A stretch of DNA of 64,000 bases from Faecalibacter rhinopitheci (GTDB taxonomy: Bacteria > Bacteroidota > Bacteroidia > Flavobacteriales > Weeksellaceae), in the NCBI RefSeq assembly GCF_015234135.1, contig NZ_JADGIK010000004.1, positions 242,343-306,342 on the forward strand. The letters are read 5' to 3'. A program made the position numbers and the translations under genes. Below, piece by piece: positions 17,560-26,091 of the stretch; the first letter of the stretch is position 1, and the number at the start of each line of letters is the position of its first letter. Under the pieces are notes generated by a model. That model did not search any database and was not told the origin of the DNA. It saw only the letters and a list, made by a program, of their open reading frames with translations.

Positions 17560-18534
17560 ATGAAAATAGAATTAGAAAATTGCCCAGGTTCTTTAAAAGA
17601 AAATTTTACTACTTACAGTCCTGTTGTTTTGAAGAAAATGTTTAACGGAAAAAAGGTAAGTCCATTTTTAAATTATTCAACTCCAACGAATCGAAAGGAT
17701 CAAAGTAGATTTAATCAAAATCAGACGCATATTTCAATTTCTGGATTTCAAGAAAAGTATTCTTTAATTCTTGATAGAAATGCATTACGATTGACAAATG
17801 AAAATGAAAGCGGTCAATATATTCTAAAACCAATTTCAGATTTGCCAAAAAATAGTGAATTTGCCCCTGCAAACGAACATTTAACGATGCAAATAGCGAA
17901 ACAAATTTTTAAAATTGAAACGGCAGAAAATGCCTTAGTCTTTTTTGAAGATGGAAGTCCAGCATATCTTACGAAACGTTTTGATTATGATGAGAATAGA
18001 AATAAATTAGCTGTAGAAGATTTCGTTTCATTATTAGGTAAATCACCTGCTACAGATGGAGAGCAATACAAATACGAAGGAAATTATTTAGAGTTATTTG
18101 AAGCATTGAAAAAGTATGTACCAGCATGGAAAGTAGAAGCTCCTAAATTATTTACTTTAATAGTCTTCAATTATCTGTTTGCGAATGGAGATGCTCATTT
18201 AAAGAATTTTTCATTAATAGAAATTCAACAAGGTGATTTCAAATTAAGTCCAGCTTATGATTTGCTAAATACTAAAATTCATATAGAAGATTCAGATTTT
18301 GCTTTGAAAGAAGGAATATTACCTAAATCAATTTCAAGTGGTAAAATTATCGATCAATTGATGGTTTTGGGTGAGAAGGCAGGAATGACAGAGAAATCTA
18401 TCATAAAAGTCCTTCAAAATCTAACTTCTAAAGAAGATCAAGTGGTAGATTTAATTGGAAGATCGTTTTTATCAGAGAAACTAAAACGAAATTATTTACA
18501 AAGTTATCAGCGTCGATTGAAGAAAATAAAATAG
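17560..18534 (+). CDS. hipT: HipT-like serine/threonine kinase toxin
   Basis: This 324-residue HipA-fold kinase lacks the N-terminal subdomain, which is supplied by hipS. The Ser-rich loop reads HISISGFQEK, with S59 and S61 forming the SIS motif that HipT proteins autophosphorylate. The ATP-binding lysine is K90 (YILKP). The catalytic loop is NGDAHLKN with D211, and the metal-binding aspartate is D234 in SPAYDLL, so the kinase looks intact. Characterised HipT phosphorylates tryptophanyl-tRNA synthetase, stopping translation; the substrate here is inferred from the family. The operon is closed by a terminator at 18545-18579. Confidence 0.88.
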   Translation: MKIELENCPGSLKENFTTYSPVVLKKMFNGKKVSPFLNYSTPTNRKDQSRFNQNQTHISISGFQEKYSLILDRNALRLTNENESGQYILKPISDLPKNSEFAPANEHLTMQIAKQIFKIETAENALVFFEDGSPAYLTKRFDYDENRNKLAVEDFVSLLGKSPATDGEQYKYEGNYLELFEALKKYVPAWKVEAPKLFTLIVFNYLFANGDAHLKNFSLIEIQQGDFKLSPAYDLLNTKIHIEDSDFALKEGILPKSISSGKIIDQLMVLGEKAGMTEKSIIKVLQNLTSKEDQVVDLIGRSFLSEKLKRNYLQSYQRRLKKIK

Positions 18535-18544
18535 ATATAAAGTA

Positions 18545-18579
18545 AAAATGCACTAAAGAGTATTCTCCTTGTGCATTTT
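18545..18579. terminator. Terminator between hipT and the restriction locus
   Basis: A perfect 9-bp stem, AAAATGCAC / GTGCATTTT, with a 17-nt loop lies between convergent genes. Confidence 0.6.
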
Positions 18580-18618
18580 GGAAATATTTATAAATAGAAT
18601 TGATTCATAATAATAAAT

Positions 18619-19392
18619 CTATATTAATTCTAAGTGCTTTCTTATATATTGACTTAATTCATTTAATAATAAGTCTGAAATATTAATACTTAATTGATTT
18701 GTATGGATTACTAATCGTGATGGATTAGTGATATCGTCGTAATGTAAATTAATGTAATTAGTTTTAGTGATTGGTAGAGTTCCAGTTTCAGCATCAAATT
18801 TTACGTTAAAGAGTTTTTGGATATCAATATTAAAATCTCTTACATAATTCCCAACAGCAAATAGTACTATTGGAAAGCTTTGATAGAATGGATGCGTTAA
18901 CAATTCTTGTCGGTTATTAATACTATCCTTACGATCAATTGTATTAACTAAATGACTATATTTTGCAGTAGAACTATTTAACTCAGTAATAAAGCATTTT
19001 TCATGAAAATTAATGTTTGAGCTTTTTCGATTTTCATTATAAATTTTATCTAAAAGTTTCTGATAATTATAAAATGTTCTACTTGTACCTCCGTTGTTAC
19101 CAGTTCTTTTATTTTCAATTTTATTTAACTGACCTTTATAAGGATATAAAGGGTTATATAATGGATAATCAATAAACCAAGAAGTTACAGAATCTTGATG
19201 GATATTATCCTCTATATTTTTCTTCCAATCTAATGCGTTATTTAAAATTTCTCTTTCATATTGTTCATAATTAGAAATTTTATCAATCGCAGACTCTTTA
19301 CCAATAATTAAAATTTTAGAAGAAGGATTACCAGTTCCTAAATAAAAATTATTATCATTATTAAGTACTAAATCATTAAAATAATTTTCCAT
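18619..19392 (-). CDS. Unknown protein coupled to hsdR, possibly uracil-DNA-glycosylase-like fold
   Basis: Not securely recognised. The 257-residue protein has LGTGNPSSKILIIGKESA near residues 18-35, reminiscent of the motif that opens UDG-superfamily folds (GNPxAxILxIGExP). It also has LFAVGNYV near residue 195 and a C-terminal LVIHTNQLSINISDLLLNEL where some UDG-like proteins have their His-containing loop. The polar residues essential in known glycosylases are not clearly present, so an enzymatic call would be unsafe. The start codon overlaps the hsdR stop by one base (TAATG), implying translation coupled to the restriction subunit and a role in the same defence operon. Confidence 0.45.
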   Translation of the reverse strand: MENYFNDLVLNNDNNFYLGTGNPSSKILIIGKESAIDKISNYEQYEREILNNALDWKKNIEDNIHQDSVTSWFIDYPLYNPLYPYKGQLNKIENKRTGNNGGTSRTFYNYQKLLDKIYNENRKSSNINFHEKCFITELNSSTAKYSHLVNTIDRKDSINNRQELLTHPFYQSFPIVLFAVGNYVRDFNIDIQKLFNVKFDAETGTLPITKTNYINLHYDDITNPSRLVIHTNQLSINISDLLLNELSQYIRKHLELI

Positions 19393-22300
19393 TACCTATT
19401 CTTCTTAAAATTCTCTGCTTGTTCTAAAACATTTTTATAGACATCTTCCTGTGTAATAGGAGGGTATCCAAATTCATGTAATTTGATGATAATATCCATC
19501 TTTAATTGTGCTTTAATATCATCACGTTCAGCCCAATCTGGATATTGAGAGGCACTGTCTACAATCTTTTTTATTTCACGAGCTAGTTCTAGCATTTTAT
19601 CTTTATCGAATTCAAACCCATAATTTTTACAGATGACATCCAAAATATCGTAGAATGCTTTTTCTTCATAATCGATTCCTAAATCTTCGAATGAAGCCAT
19701 TTCAGTGCGTAATTTGATGATTAAATCTAGCATTTGTTCTGCTGTATCAGCCTGAATACCATCATAATCTAAAATATCTTTTTCACTACGTTCGTTGTAA
19801 CGATCCACAATGCTTTTTAAACGATCAGCAAAATCTTGACCTTTCACTTTATTCACTTTTTTAAAGTCAGTAATCGTTTGTTTTAGCAAACGTTCTAAGA
19901 TTTTAATTTTTGTGTTCGGTAATTCTAGATTAGAGATTTTCTCAATAAATTTATCGTTAAACAAATCAATGGCATTCGCTTTATTATCATCCAGTTTAAA
20001 GATTTCTTCTACACCTTCAGAAATTATCGCTTCTTCCACCATTTTAGCTACTTTTTCATTCATTTGAGCCGTATCAAGTGCTTCGCCTTTCGTTAATTTT
20101 ACCACAATAGATTTGACTGCAAAATAGAAATGAATTTCATCAACTTCCTTAAGAGTGAACAATTCAGAACCGCTCACTAAATTATAGGCAGATTTCAATT
20201 TCTTCGTTACATTCACAAAGAATTTCTCTGATTCTTCGGTCTGTAAAACCAATTCAGAAGCTTTATTTAAACAGTTTAAACGTTCAACAGGATTTCCTTG
20301 GTAGTATAATGTAGCATCAAACTGATGGAAATATTGACGTAATAAATCCATTTGATCTCTAACGATGATTTCAGCTTGTTTTAAATCTTCAAAATCATCA
20401 TCAGCAGTTTGATTATTGAACATCCCTAAAGCCTTATTCAAGTTCTTTTTGATACCTATATAATCAACTACTAATCCGCGATCTTTTCCTTCGTATTTTC
20501 GATTGACACGAGAAATCGTTTGAATTAAATTATGCGTTTGTAAAGGCTTATCAATATAAATGGTATCTAAGAAGGGAACATCAAATCCTGTTAACCACAT
20601 ATCTACGACAATGGCAATTTTGAAGTTGGATTTGATTTGTTTAAACTGTCGATCTAATTCTTTTCGTTCATCTTTATTACCCAAAAGTTCCCAAAGCTCT
20701 TTTTCATCATCTTTATTGCGTGTCATCACCATTTTTACACGCTCAATTGGCTTGATATCTTTTTGTTCCTTTTCAGTTAATCCATCCGAAATATTCAATT
20801 CTCCCCATTCTGGTCGTAAGGCTAATAGTTCTTGGTACAATTTATAAGCAATGGTACGAGAAGCACACACAAACATCGCTTTTCCTGCAACAGTAGCACG
20901 TTCATCGATACGTTTTTCATAATGAGCTATAAAATCTTGTGCAATCGCTTTAATTCGATCTTTATCACCTAAAACAACTTCCATTTTAGCAATCGCTTTT
21001 TGGCTGGCTTCTACATGATATTCAGAAGCGCCTTCAGCTACTGCGTTTTCGTAATAATTTTCAATGTCATGAACTTTATTATAATCTAAATTGACTTTTG
21101 CCGCTCTTCCTTCATAAACCAAACGAACCGTAATTTCATCATTTACAGATTCGAACATCGTATATTGATCCACCACCTCTCCAAAGACTTCTAACGTTTT
21201 ATCGATAGGTGTTCCTGTAAATCCAACATAGGTTGCATTAGGTAAAGAATCGTGTAAATATTTAGCAAAACCATAGGATTTTGTCACTCCTTTTTCCTCG
21301 TCAATTTTTACTTTTAAATCGAGATTCACTTGTGAACGGTGCGCTTCATCCGAAATACAAATAATATTGGTGCGATCGGATAAGATTTCAGCATCTTCAG
21401 CAAATTTTTGAACCGTCGTTAAATAAACACCACCACTTTCGATGCCTCTTAAACGTACTCGTAAATCAGCTCTTGATTCGATATTGATGATATTTTCATC
21501 TCCAATGAATTTCTTGGCATTGGTAAAATCCTTCGATAACTGATCGTCTAAATCGGTACGATCTGAAATGATAATAATGGTAGGACTTGCGAAATCGGTA
21601 GAACGCATCAATAAACGTGTTAAATACAGCATCGTATAACTCTTTCCACAACCCGTCGCCCCAAAGTATGTTCCACCTTTTCCATCGCCTTCAGGTTTAC
21701 GATGTGCTTTAATATTTTGATACAGCTTATTGGCTGCATAATATTGCGGATAACGACTTAAAACCTTTAGCTCGTGTTTAGAAGAATCAGGAAACAAAAC
21801 AAAATGATGGATAATATCAACTAATCTTGTTTGATTCAACATACCATGTACAATGGAAGTTGTGGTTTCTATACCTGTTAAGGCTTTTTTCTCGTCACCT
21901 GTAATTTTATTCCATCCGTAATAAAACTCGTAAGGAGAAAAGATTGTACCTGCTTTGTTATTAACACCATCACTGATTACAGTAAATACATTGTATTTTA
22001 AAAGCTCTGGAATATCACGACGATAACGATTAGTGAGCTGTTTATAGGCATCGTGAATAGTAATTTCTTCTTCAATTGCTGTTTTGAATTCAAAGACGAC
22101 CACAGGAATTCCATTGATGTATAAAATCAAGTCAGGGATGCGTAATTCAGTACCTTGAATTTCTAATTGATTAACAATCTTGAAGGTATTATTTAGGATG
22201 TTTTCTATATCAATATAGCGAATATGCAAGTCTTTTTTGCTGGGATTATTGCGTTTAAAAAATAAACCATCCGCCAAAAGTTTACAAATTGTTTTATTCG

Positions 22301-22529
22301 ATTCGTATAGGGTAGAAGTCGACTGAAAAGCCAATTCATTAATTAAAGTTTCAACTTCTACTTCTTCTAAATCAGAATAGCGGTTGAAAAGAAAAGAACG
22401 TAAATCTTCTTTGAGTAGAACCTCTTGGTTAGAAGTTCTTATTAATTCTTTCCCGTTAATATAGTGATAGCCTTCTGTTTCCAAAAGGCTTATAAATGCT
22501 TGTTCTAATTGTGATTCGGTGTATTTCAT
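19392..22529 (-). CDS. hsdR: Type I restriction enzyme, R (translocase/nuclease) subunit
   Basis: This HsdR protein of about 1045 residues carries an N-terminal PD-(D/E)xK nuclease domain (RIPDLILYINGIPVVVFEFK, catalytic ExK near residue 147). The superfamily 2 translocase has Walker A GATGCGKS near 291, the DEAH box (ISDEAHRSQ) near 392, motif III VGFTGTP, and motif VI ISRVNRKYEGKDRG. It cuts unmethylated DNA after translocation with HsdM/HsdS. The ATG at 22529 (MKYTESQLEQAF) is chosen over 22556. It forms an ATGA overlap with the upstream transposase-like gene, and a displaced copy of this 5' end at 23273-23323 begins its similarity at the same codons. Confidence 0.93.
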   Translation of the reverse strand: MKYTESQLEQAFISLLETEGYHYINGKELIRTSNQEVLLKEDLRSFLFNRYSDLEEVEVETLINELAFQSTSTLYESNKTICKLLADGLFFKRNNPSKKDLHIRYIDIENILNNTFKIVNQLEIQGTELRIPDLILYINGIPVVVFEFKTAIEEEITIHDAYKQLTNRYRRDIPELLKYNVFTVISDGVNNKAGTIFSPYEFYYGWNKITGDEKKALTGIETTTSIVHGMLNQTRLVDIIHHFVLFPDSSKHELKVLSRYPQYYAANKLYQNIKAHRKPEGDGKGGTYFGATGCGKSYTMLYLTRLLMRSTDFASPTIIIISDRTDLDDQLSKDFTNAKKFIGDENIINIESRADLRVRLRGIESGGVYLTTVQKFAEDAEILSDRTNIICISDEAHRSQVNLDLKVKIDEEKGVTKSYGFAKYLHDSLPNATYVGFTGTPIDKTLEVFGEVVDQYTMFESVNDEITVRLVYEGRAAKVNLDYNKVHDIENYYENAVAEGASEYHVEASQKAIAKMEVVLGDKDRIKAIAQDFIAHYEKRIDERATVAGKAMFVCASRTIAYKLYQELLALRPEWGELNISDGLTEKEQKDIKPIERVKMVMTRNKDDEKELWELLGNKDERKELDRQFKQIKSNFKIAIVVDMWLTGFDVPFLDTIYIDKPLQTHNLIQTISRVNRKYEGKDRGLVVDYIGIKKNLNKALGMFNNQTADDDFEDLKQAEIIVRDQMDLLRQYFHQFDATLYYQGNPVERLNCLNKASELVLQTEESEKFFVNVTKKLKSAYNLVSGSELFTLKEVDEIHFYFAVKSIVVKLTKGEALDTAQMNEKVAKMVEEAIISEGVEEIFKLDDNKANAIDLFNDKFIEKISNLELPNTKIKILERLLKQTITDFKKVNKVKGQDFADRLKSIVDRYNERSEKDILDYDGIQADTAEQMLDLIIKLRTEMASFEDLGIDYEEKAFYDILDVICKNYGFEFDKDKMLELAREIKKIVDSASQYPDWAERDDIKAQLKMDIIIKLHEFGYPPITQEDVYKNVLEQAENFKKNR

Positions 22530-23161
22530 AGTGTATTCAATTGGTCTTCCTCCCAATTAAGAGGATTTTCAATAATGTAATTACTGATATTGATATAAGC
22601 CTTTTCATCTCTTATGATATGTTCATAGTAGTTACGTTGCCAGATCTTATATGCTAAGGATTTTATGATTTCCCTCGTTGGATCAGTTGGTGCGGTTGGT
22701 GCGGTTGGGGCGAATTGCAATTCGCCCTTACTATCTTCGCTCTTACTATCTTCGCCCTTACTATCTTCGCCCTTACTTTCTAGTTCTTTTATTCTTTTTA
22801 TAGTAGCTATTTTATAGCCTCTTACGATTGCGCCTATGGTTTGGGAAGGCGATTTTAAAGCGCCTACAATATTGCTTGATTCTTTAGGATATAGTATTTC
22901 TATAATACCATGGATATGATTAGGCATTACTATAAATTCGTGTAAGACAACATTATCTCGAACTTCCTGCGTATGTAACCACTCATCAGCTGCAATTTGC
23001 CCAATATCATTTAAATGCATGATGCCATCTTTTATAGCACCAAACAAATGCGCTCTATCTTGACAAACTAAAGTAACAAAATACAATCCTGCTTGGCTAT
23101 AATCATAGCCAGCTAAACGTATCGATCTTCGATGGTGTTTATGAGGGTTGTATTGTTCCAT
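22526..23161 (-). CDS. REP-associated tyrosine transposase (RAYT, Y1/IS200-like)
   Basis: This 211-residue member of the HUH/Y1 transposase superfamily begins with the RAYT signature HHRRSIRLAGYDYSQAGLYF, has VTLVCQDRAHLFG and the HUH metal motif in MPNHIHGIIEI. It ends with RNYYEHIIRDEKAYINISNY (candidate catalytic Tyr) and ENPLNWEEDQL. RAYTs act on palindromic REP sequences. Indeed a perfect 20-bp palindrome lies within this gene (22708-22727) and is translated into a low-complexity insert (KGEDSKGEDSKSEDSKGE, QFAPTAPTAPTDPT) before the C-terminal helix. Three more copies are nearby. The gene sits between hsdR and a duplicated hsdR 5' fragment and overlaps hsdR by 4 bases. Confidence 0.88.
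   Translation of the reverse strand: MEQYNPHKHHRRSIRLAGYDYSQAGLYFVTLVCQDRAHLFGAIKDGIMHLNDIGQIAADEWLHTQEVRDNVVLHEFIVMPNHIHGIIEILYPKESSNIVGALKSPSQTIGAIVRGYKIATIKRIKELESKGEDSKGEDSKSEDSKGELQFAPTAPTAPTDPTREIIKSLAYKIWQRNYYEHIIRDEKAYINISNYIIENPLNWEEDQLNTL
22708..22727. repeat. 20-bp perfect palindrome, copy A (inside the RAYT gene)
   Basis: GGGCGAATTGCAATTCGCCC, followed by TTACTATCTTCGC-type 15-base repeats on one side and GGTGCGGTT repeats on the other. The same palindrome occurs at 23206, 27511 and 27713. Confidence 0.9.
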
Positions 23162-23205
23162 AACTTAGCTATTTAAAAGTATAATATACTGATAGTTTTT
23201 TGTAT

Positions 23206-23225
23206 GGGCGAATTGCAATTCGCCC
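23206..23225. repeat. 20-bp perfect palindrome, copy B (intergenic)
   Basis: Same 20-base palindrome, followed by TTACTATCTTCGCCC as in copy A. It lies between the RAYT start and the hsdR 5' remnant. Confidence 0.9.
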
Positions 23226-23272
23226 TTACTATCTTCGCCCACTGTTTCAAAAATTTTGATTACGCCTCTATC

Positions 23273-23323
23273 ACCAAAAGGCTAATAAATGCTTGTACTA
23301 ATTGTGGTTCGGTGTATTTCGTA
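23273..23323 (-). pseudogene. Duplicated 5' fragment of hsdR
   Basis: 51 bases match 22481-22531 (the first codons of hsdR) with 4 mismatches. Translated on the minus strand it reads TKYTEPQLVQAFISLL against MKYTESQLEQAFISLL of the intact gene, with the ATG changed to ACG. It marks where hsdR presumably began before the RAYT gene was inserted. Confidence 0.8.
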
Positions 23324-23332
23324 GTAACTAAA

Positions 23333-25150
23333 TTAGGTTTTAATTAAATCATAAAATCCGTTCTTAATCATTTTTAGATGATCTAACTGTCTTTGGATTC
23401 CTATTTCTCCTTCTATTTTTAACTCTTCATGTTTATATCCGTCAATCAAATCCCAAGAATGTTCATTATTTGGAATGAAGTGTGAAATATATACTTGCAA
23501 ATCATTAGCTAATTTATGACAAAAAGCACTTTTATCAGAGATACAATCATAAATAGATTTGGGATTAAATTTTTTATCCTTAATACACTCTTCTAAATTT
23601 TTAAAACCTTCTTTGTCATAATCAAAAAGAAAAACTATTTTTTTTTGTTCTGCTAATTTTTTAAAAAATGGTATTGCTTTAAATATTGTAACTAGATTTG
23701 GCATATTACCACTTCCATTTGAATCAATAAACTTAATTTTTTCTTCGTGTTTGATTGATGCAAAATTTTTATAATCATTATTTCCTTCAAGAAATACAAT
23801 CATATCATATTTTGTATTAAAAACATCTTCTAGGATTCCAAATTCTCCATGATAAACAAACTTTGGAGCTAGTCGCTTCAAAATCTCTCTTTTCCCATTT
23901 TCATCATTAGCACACTTAAGCTCACGAGAATCGGTTAATTCAAATAATTCATTTGGTGCAACTTCTACCACCGTAGATGGTGAATGGGTCGTAAGAACTA
24001 CATTAATGTTTTTGAATTGCTCTTTTATAACTTCAATATATCTTTCAGCTAATTGTGGATTTAAATTTGCATCAAATTCATCCAACATAATCAATTCTAA
24101 TTTTGATTCTTTAGCTGCAAAATGATAACAAATTAATTCGAAAATGATTTTTTCACCACTTGACAATGAATCAAAATGAATATATGTTTTTGATGGTGTG
24201 TCAAATTTTTCAAAAGCTATTTCGTAATATGATTCATAATTTTTAGGCGCAACTAATTTATATTTAAAATACCCCTTCTCATAGTATTTATATAATTCAT
24301 CATTTATTTCTTCCCATAGCTTTTTAGTTCGTGTTCTGAAATTTTTAGTTTTAAAATCCTGAAATATTTTGTTAGACATTTTCTGAACTATAGATTCAAT
24401 AGAGCGAAACTCTTTTGTAAGTAAATCATAAACATATGACTTCAATGTTTCTTCATTAGAAACTTTTGCATTTCTTCTAAGTTCGATTTTTAATTTGTCT
24501 TGAATCGCAATTCTTTTGGTTCTCAAAGAAATCATATCAGTCTCTAGTAGAACAGCGTTGTGAAATTTTTCAAGAATATTTCTACCATTTCTTATACCAA
24601 AAGTCTTTAAATTTTCTTCTTTTGTTTTATTTAATTCACGAATTAATTTTTCATCAATTTCACTATCTAGTACAATACCTAGTTCACGTTTTATATTGTC
24701 TAACTCATCAAATTGAAATTCTGACAATAATTTAGCAATTGATTCTAAATACAAATAACCATTCTTGTAGTAAATACTATCATGGTCAAACAATGCAGAG
24801 TAAAAATCAGTTCTGTCTAAAAAAGGAGAATCACTTGATCTTCGTTTTCTTAATCCAATAGATTCAATCTCATCCATTATTCTTTCAAATGAAATTTCAT
24901 CAGTTAATCTTAAACCGTTATTATATGAAATACTTTTCTTTTTCTCATAACTATATGCATCATTGCTTTGAAGAGTTTTAATAAAGCATTTACTTCTATC
25001 AGGATAATTTTCATATAAATATTTTAATATCGTAGATTTTCCTGAACCATTCAATCCAGTAATAACAGCTAAGTTTGTATTGAATTCCAAATTAATATTA
25101 TTCGCTATTCCTTTATATCCTTTAGGTACTGAATATCTAGATTTCTTCAT
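23333..25150 (-). CDS. OLD-like ATPase with C-terminal TOPRIM domain
   Basis: This 605-residue protein has an N-terminal ABC/SMC-type ATPase: Walker A GLNGSGKS at residues 32-39, a long coiled insertion, the signature SSGEK, Walker B LIMLDEFDANL, and the H-loop TTHSPS. Beyond about residue 445 it changes to a TOPRIM-like domain with MIVFLEGNNDYKNF (acidic E) and FLFDYDKEGFKN (DxDxxG-type) near residue 508. ATPase plus TOPRIM is the architecture of OLD-family nucleases, including GajA of Gabija. No UvrD-like GajB is adjacent, so it is classed as a stand-alone OLD-like anti-phage protein. It lies between hsdS and hsdR remnants, a usual site for accessory defence genes in type I loci. Confidence 0.75.
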   Translation of the reverse strand: MKKSRYSVPKGYKGIANNINLEFNTNLAVITGLNGSGKSTILKYLYENYPDRSKCFIKTLQSNDAYSYEKKKSISYNNGLRLTDEISFERIMDEIESIGLRKRRSSDSPFLDRTDFYSALFDHDSIYYKNGYLYLESIAKLLSEFQFDELDNIKRELGIVLDSEIDEKLIRELNKTKEENLKTFGIRNGRNILEKFHNAVLLETDMISLRTKRIAIQDKLKIELRRNAKVSNEETLKSYVYDLLTKEFRSIESIVQKMSNKIFQDFKTKNFRTRTKKLWEEINDELYKYYEKGYFKYKLVAPKNYESYYEIAFEKFDTPSKTYIHFDSLSSGEKIIFELICYHFAAKESKLELIMLDEFDANLNPQLAERYIEVIKEQFKNINVVLTTHSPSTVVEVAPNELFELTDSRELKCANDENGKREILKRLAPKFVYHGEFGILEDVFNTKYDMIVFLEGNNDYKNFASIKHEEKIKFIDSNGSGNMPNLVTIFKAIPFFKKLAEQKKIVFLFDYDKEGFKNLEECIKDKKFNPKSIYDCISDKSAFCHKLANDLQVYISHFIPNNEHSWDLIDGYKHEELKIEGEIGIQRQLDHLKMIKNGFYDLIKT

Positions 25151-25191
25151 TTATTATAGTGTTTCTTAAGTTTATAGTAGTTTAATTTTAG

Positions 25192-25255
25192 TTTACCCCT
25201 CCAACGTTGCTAAGCGACTTAATAACAACGATTGAAGTTGTGTGAGTTTTTGGTT
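25192..25255 (-). repeat. Duplicated 3' end of hsdS (copy S1)
   Basis: 64 bases identical at 61 positions to 26028-26091, the end of hsdS. On the minus strand it encodes NNQKLTQLQSLLLSRLATLE and a stop, exactly the HsdS C-terminus. Together the two copies bracket the abortive-infection-like gene as a direct repeat. Confidence 0.88.
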
Positions 25256-26006
25256 ATTTATTTTGAGTTTTTTCTTTAAAAGTTTTAAATAAAAAAATAG
25301 CCATTGTACCAGCTAAATTTACCGCTAGTTCACTATGTCTTTCAGATGGTTTAATACTTTTTTTACTTTTTCCATGAGCATCTCCAAGTTTATTTCTTAA
25401 AGCTCCTAATCCGCTGACAATACTACTTGACCCTCCCAAAATTTGTTTAAATATTTGTTCTTGATGATTTTCAGGAGCTAGATTTAAAGACTTTGCTACT
25501 TCTTTATATAATTCAGGAAGATCTGCGCCATCATTGTATTCAATATTTTGTTCATCCAAAATATGTTTAAGAATACTTTCAATTAATGTTCTTGCTAATG
25601 TGATTGCACCTTCAGGTTCAGTTTGCTTCCTGTCAAGTGCTTTTTGCCACTGATCATGTATATGTGCTTCATCAAACACAATAATTTCTTCCAAAGGAGA
25701 AGTAGTTTTCTTTTCCAAATAATTAAGTAATGGCGAGAATTCATTCCACAAAAATTCTCTTCGCTCTTGATATGTACTAAATCTTCCTTTTATGAATGTC
25801 CAAAATTGATCAATTGTTCTCTTAGATACTATCCATTCAGGTAAGAATTTTTCAATTGATTTATTTTCAAGTAATCTTCTTCTAATCTCAATATATAATT
25901 GATTATTAAAGTCTCCACCTGTTGCATGAGCTACGATTCCATCCTGAAAATATTCGACTAATTGAAGTTCATTCAGTTTTTTTATGAGCTGTAATTCTTG
26001 ATCCAT
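25254..26006 (-). CDS. Abortive-infection (Abi-C/HEPN-like) protein
   Basis: This 250-residue cytoplasmic protein has a C-terminal half matching the abortive-infection C-terminal domain: AITLARTLIESILKHILDE, DLPELYKEVAKSLNLAPE, and ILGGSSSIVSGLGALRNKLG followed by DAHG. The RN-x5-H arrangement (R204, N205, H211) is the catalytic motif of HEPN ribonucleases. The N-terminal 110 residues are unassigned. HEPN-type Abi proteins usually cut RNA when infection is sensed. The gene is inserted immediately after hsdS and is flanked by direct duplications of the hsdS 3' end. Confidence 0.75.
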   Translation of the reverse strand: MDQELQLIKKLNELQLVEYFQDGIVAHATGGDFNNQLYIEIRRRLLENKSIEKFLPEWIVSKRTIDQFWTFIKGRFSTYQERREFLWNEFSPLLNYLEKKTTSPLEEIIVFDEAHIHDQWQKALDRKQTEPEGAITLARTLIESILKHILDEQNIEYNDGADLPELYKEVAKSLNLAPENHQEQIFKQILGGSSSIVSGLGALRNKLGDAHGKSKKSIKPSERHSELAVNLAGTMAIFLFKTFKEKTQNK

Positions 26007-26027
26007 AAATAATTGCGTTTATAGTAT

Positions 26028-26091
26028 TTTACCCCTCCAACGTAGCCAAGCGACTTAATAACAACGATTGAAGTTGGGTGAGTTTTTGGTT
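26028..26091 (-). repeat. 3' end of hsdS, copy S2 (in place)
   Basis: The resident hsdS terminus, with stop at 26029-26031. It pairs with the displaced copy at 25192-25255 (three mismatches). Confidence 0.88.

Noticed and set aside
22708..22727. 20-bp palindrome as a terminator or protein operator
   Set aside because: Copies lie mid-gene in hsdM and the transposase gene without T runs. A REP-like mobile palindrome is a better explanation.
22690..22790. Short tandem repeats considered as a CRISPR array
   Set aside because: Repeats are 9-15 bases, without spacers, and are translated as part of the transposase gene. No cas genes in the window.
23333..26006. Gabija (GajA/GajB) system
   Set aside because: The ATPase-TOPRIM protein fits GajA in outline, but the neighbouring protein is an Abi/HEPN type with no UvrD helicase motifs.
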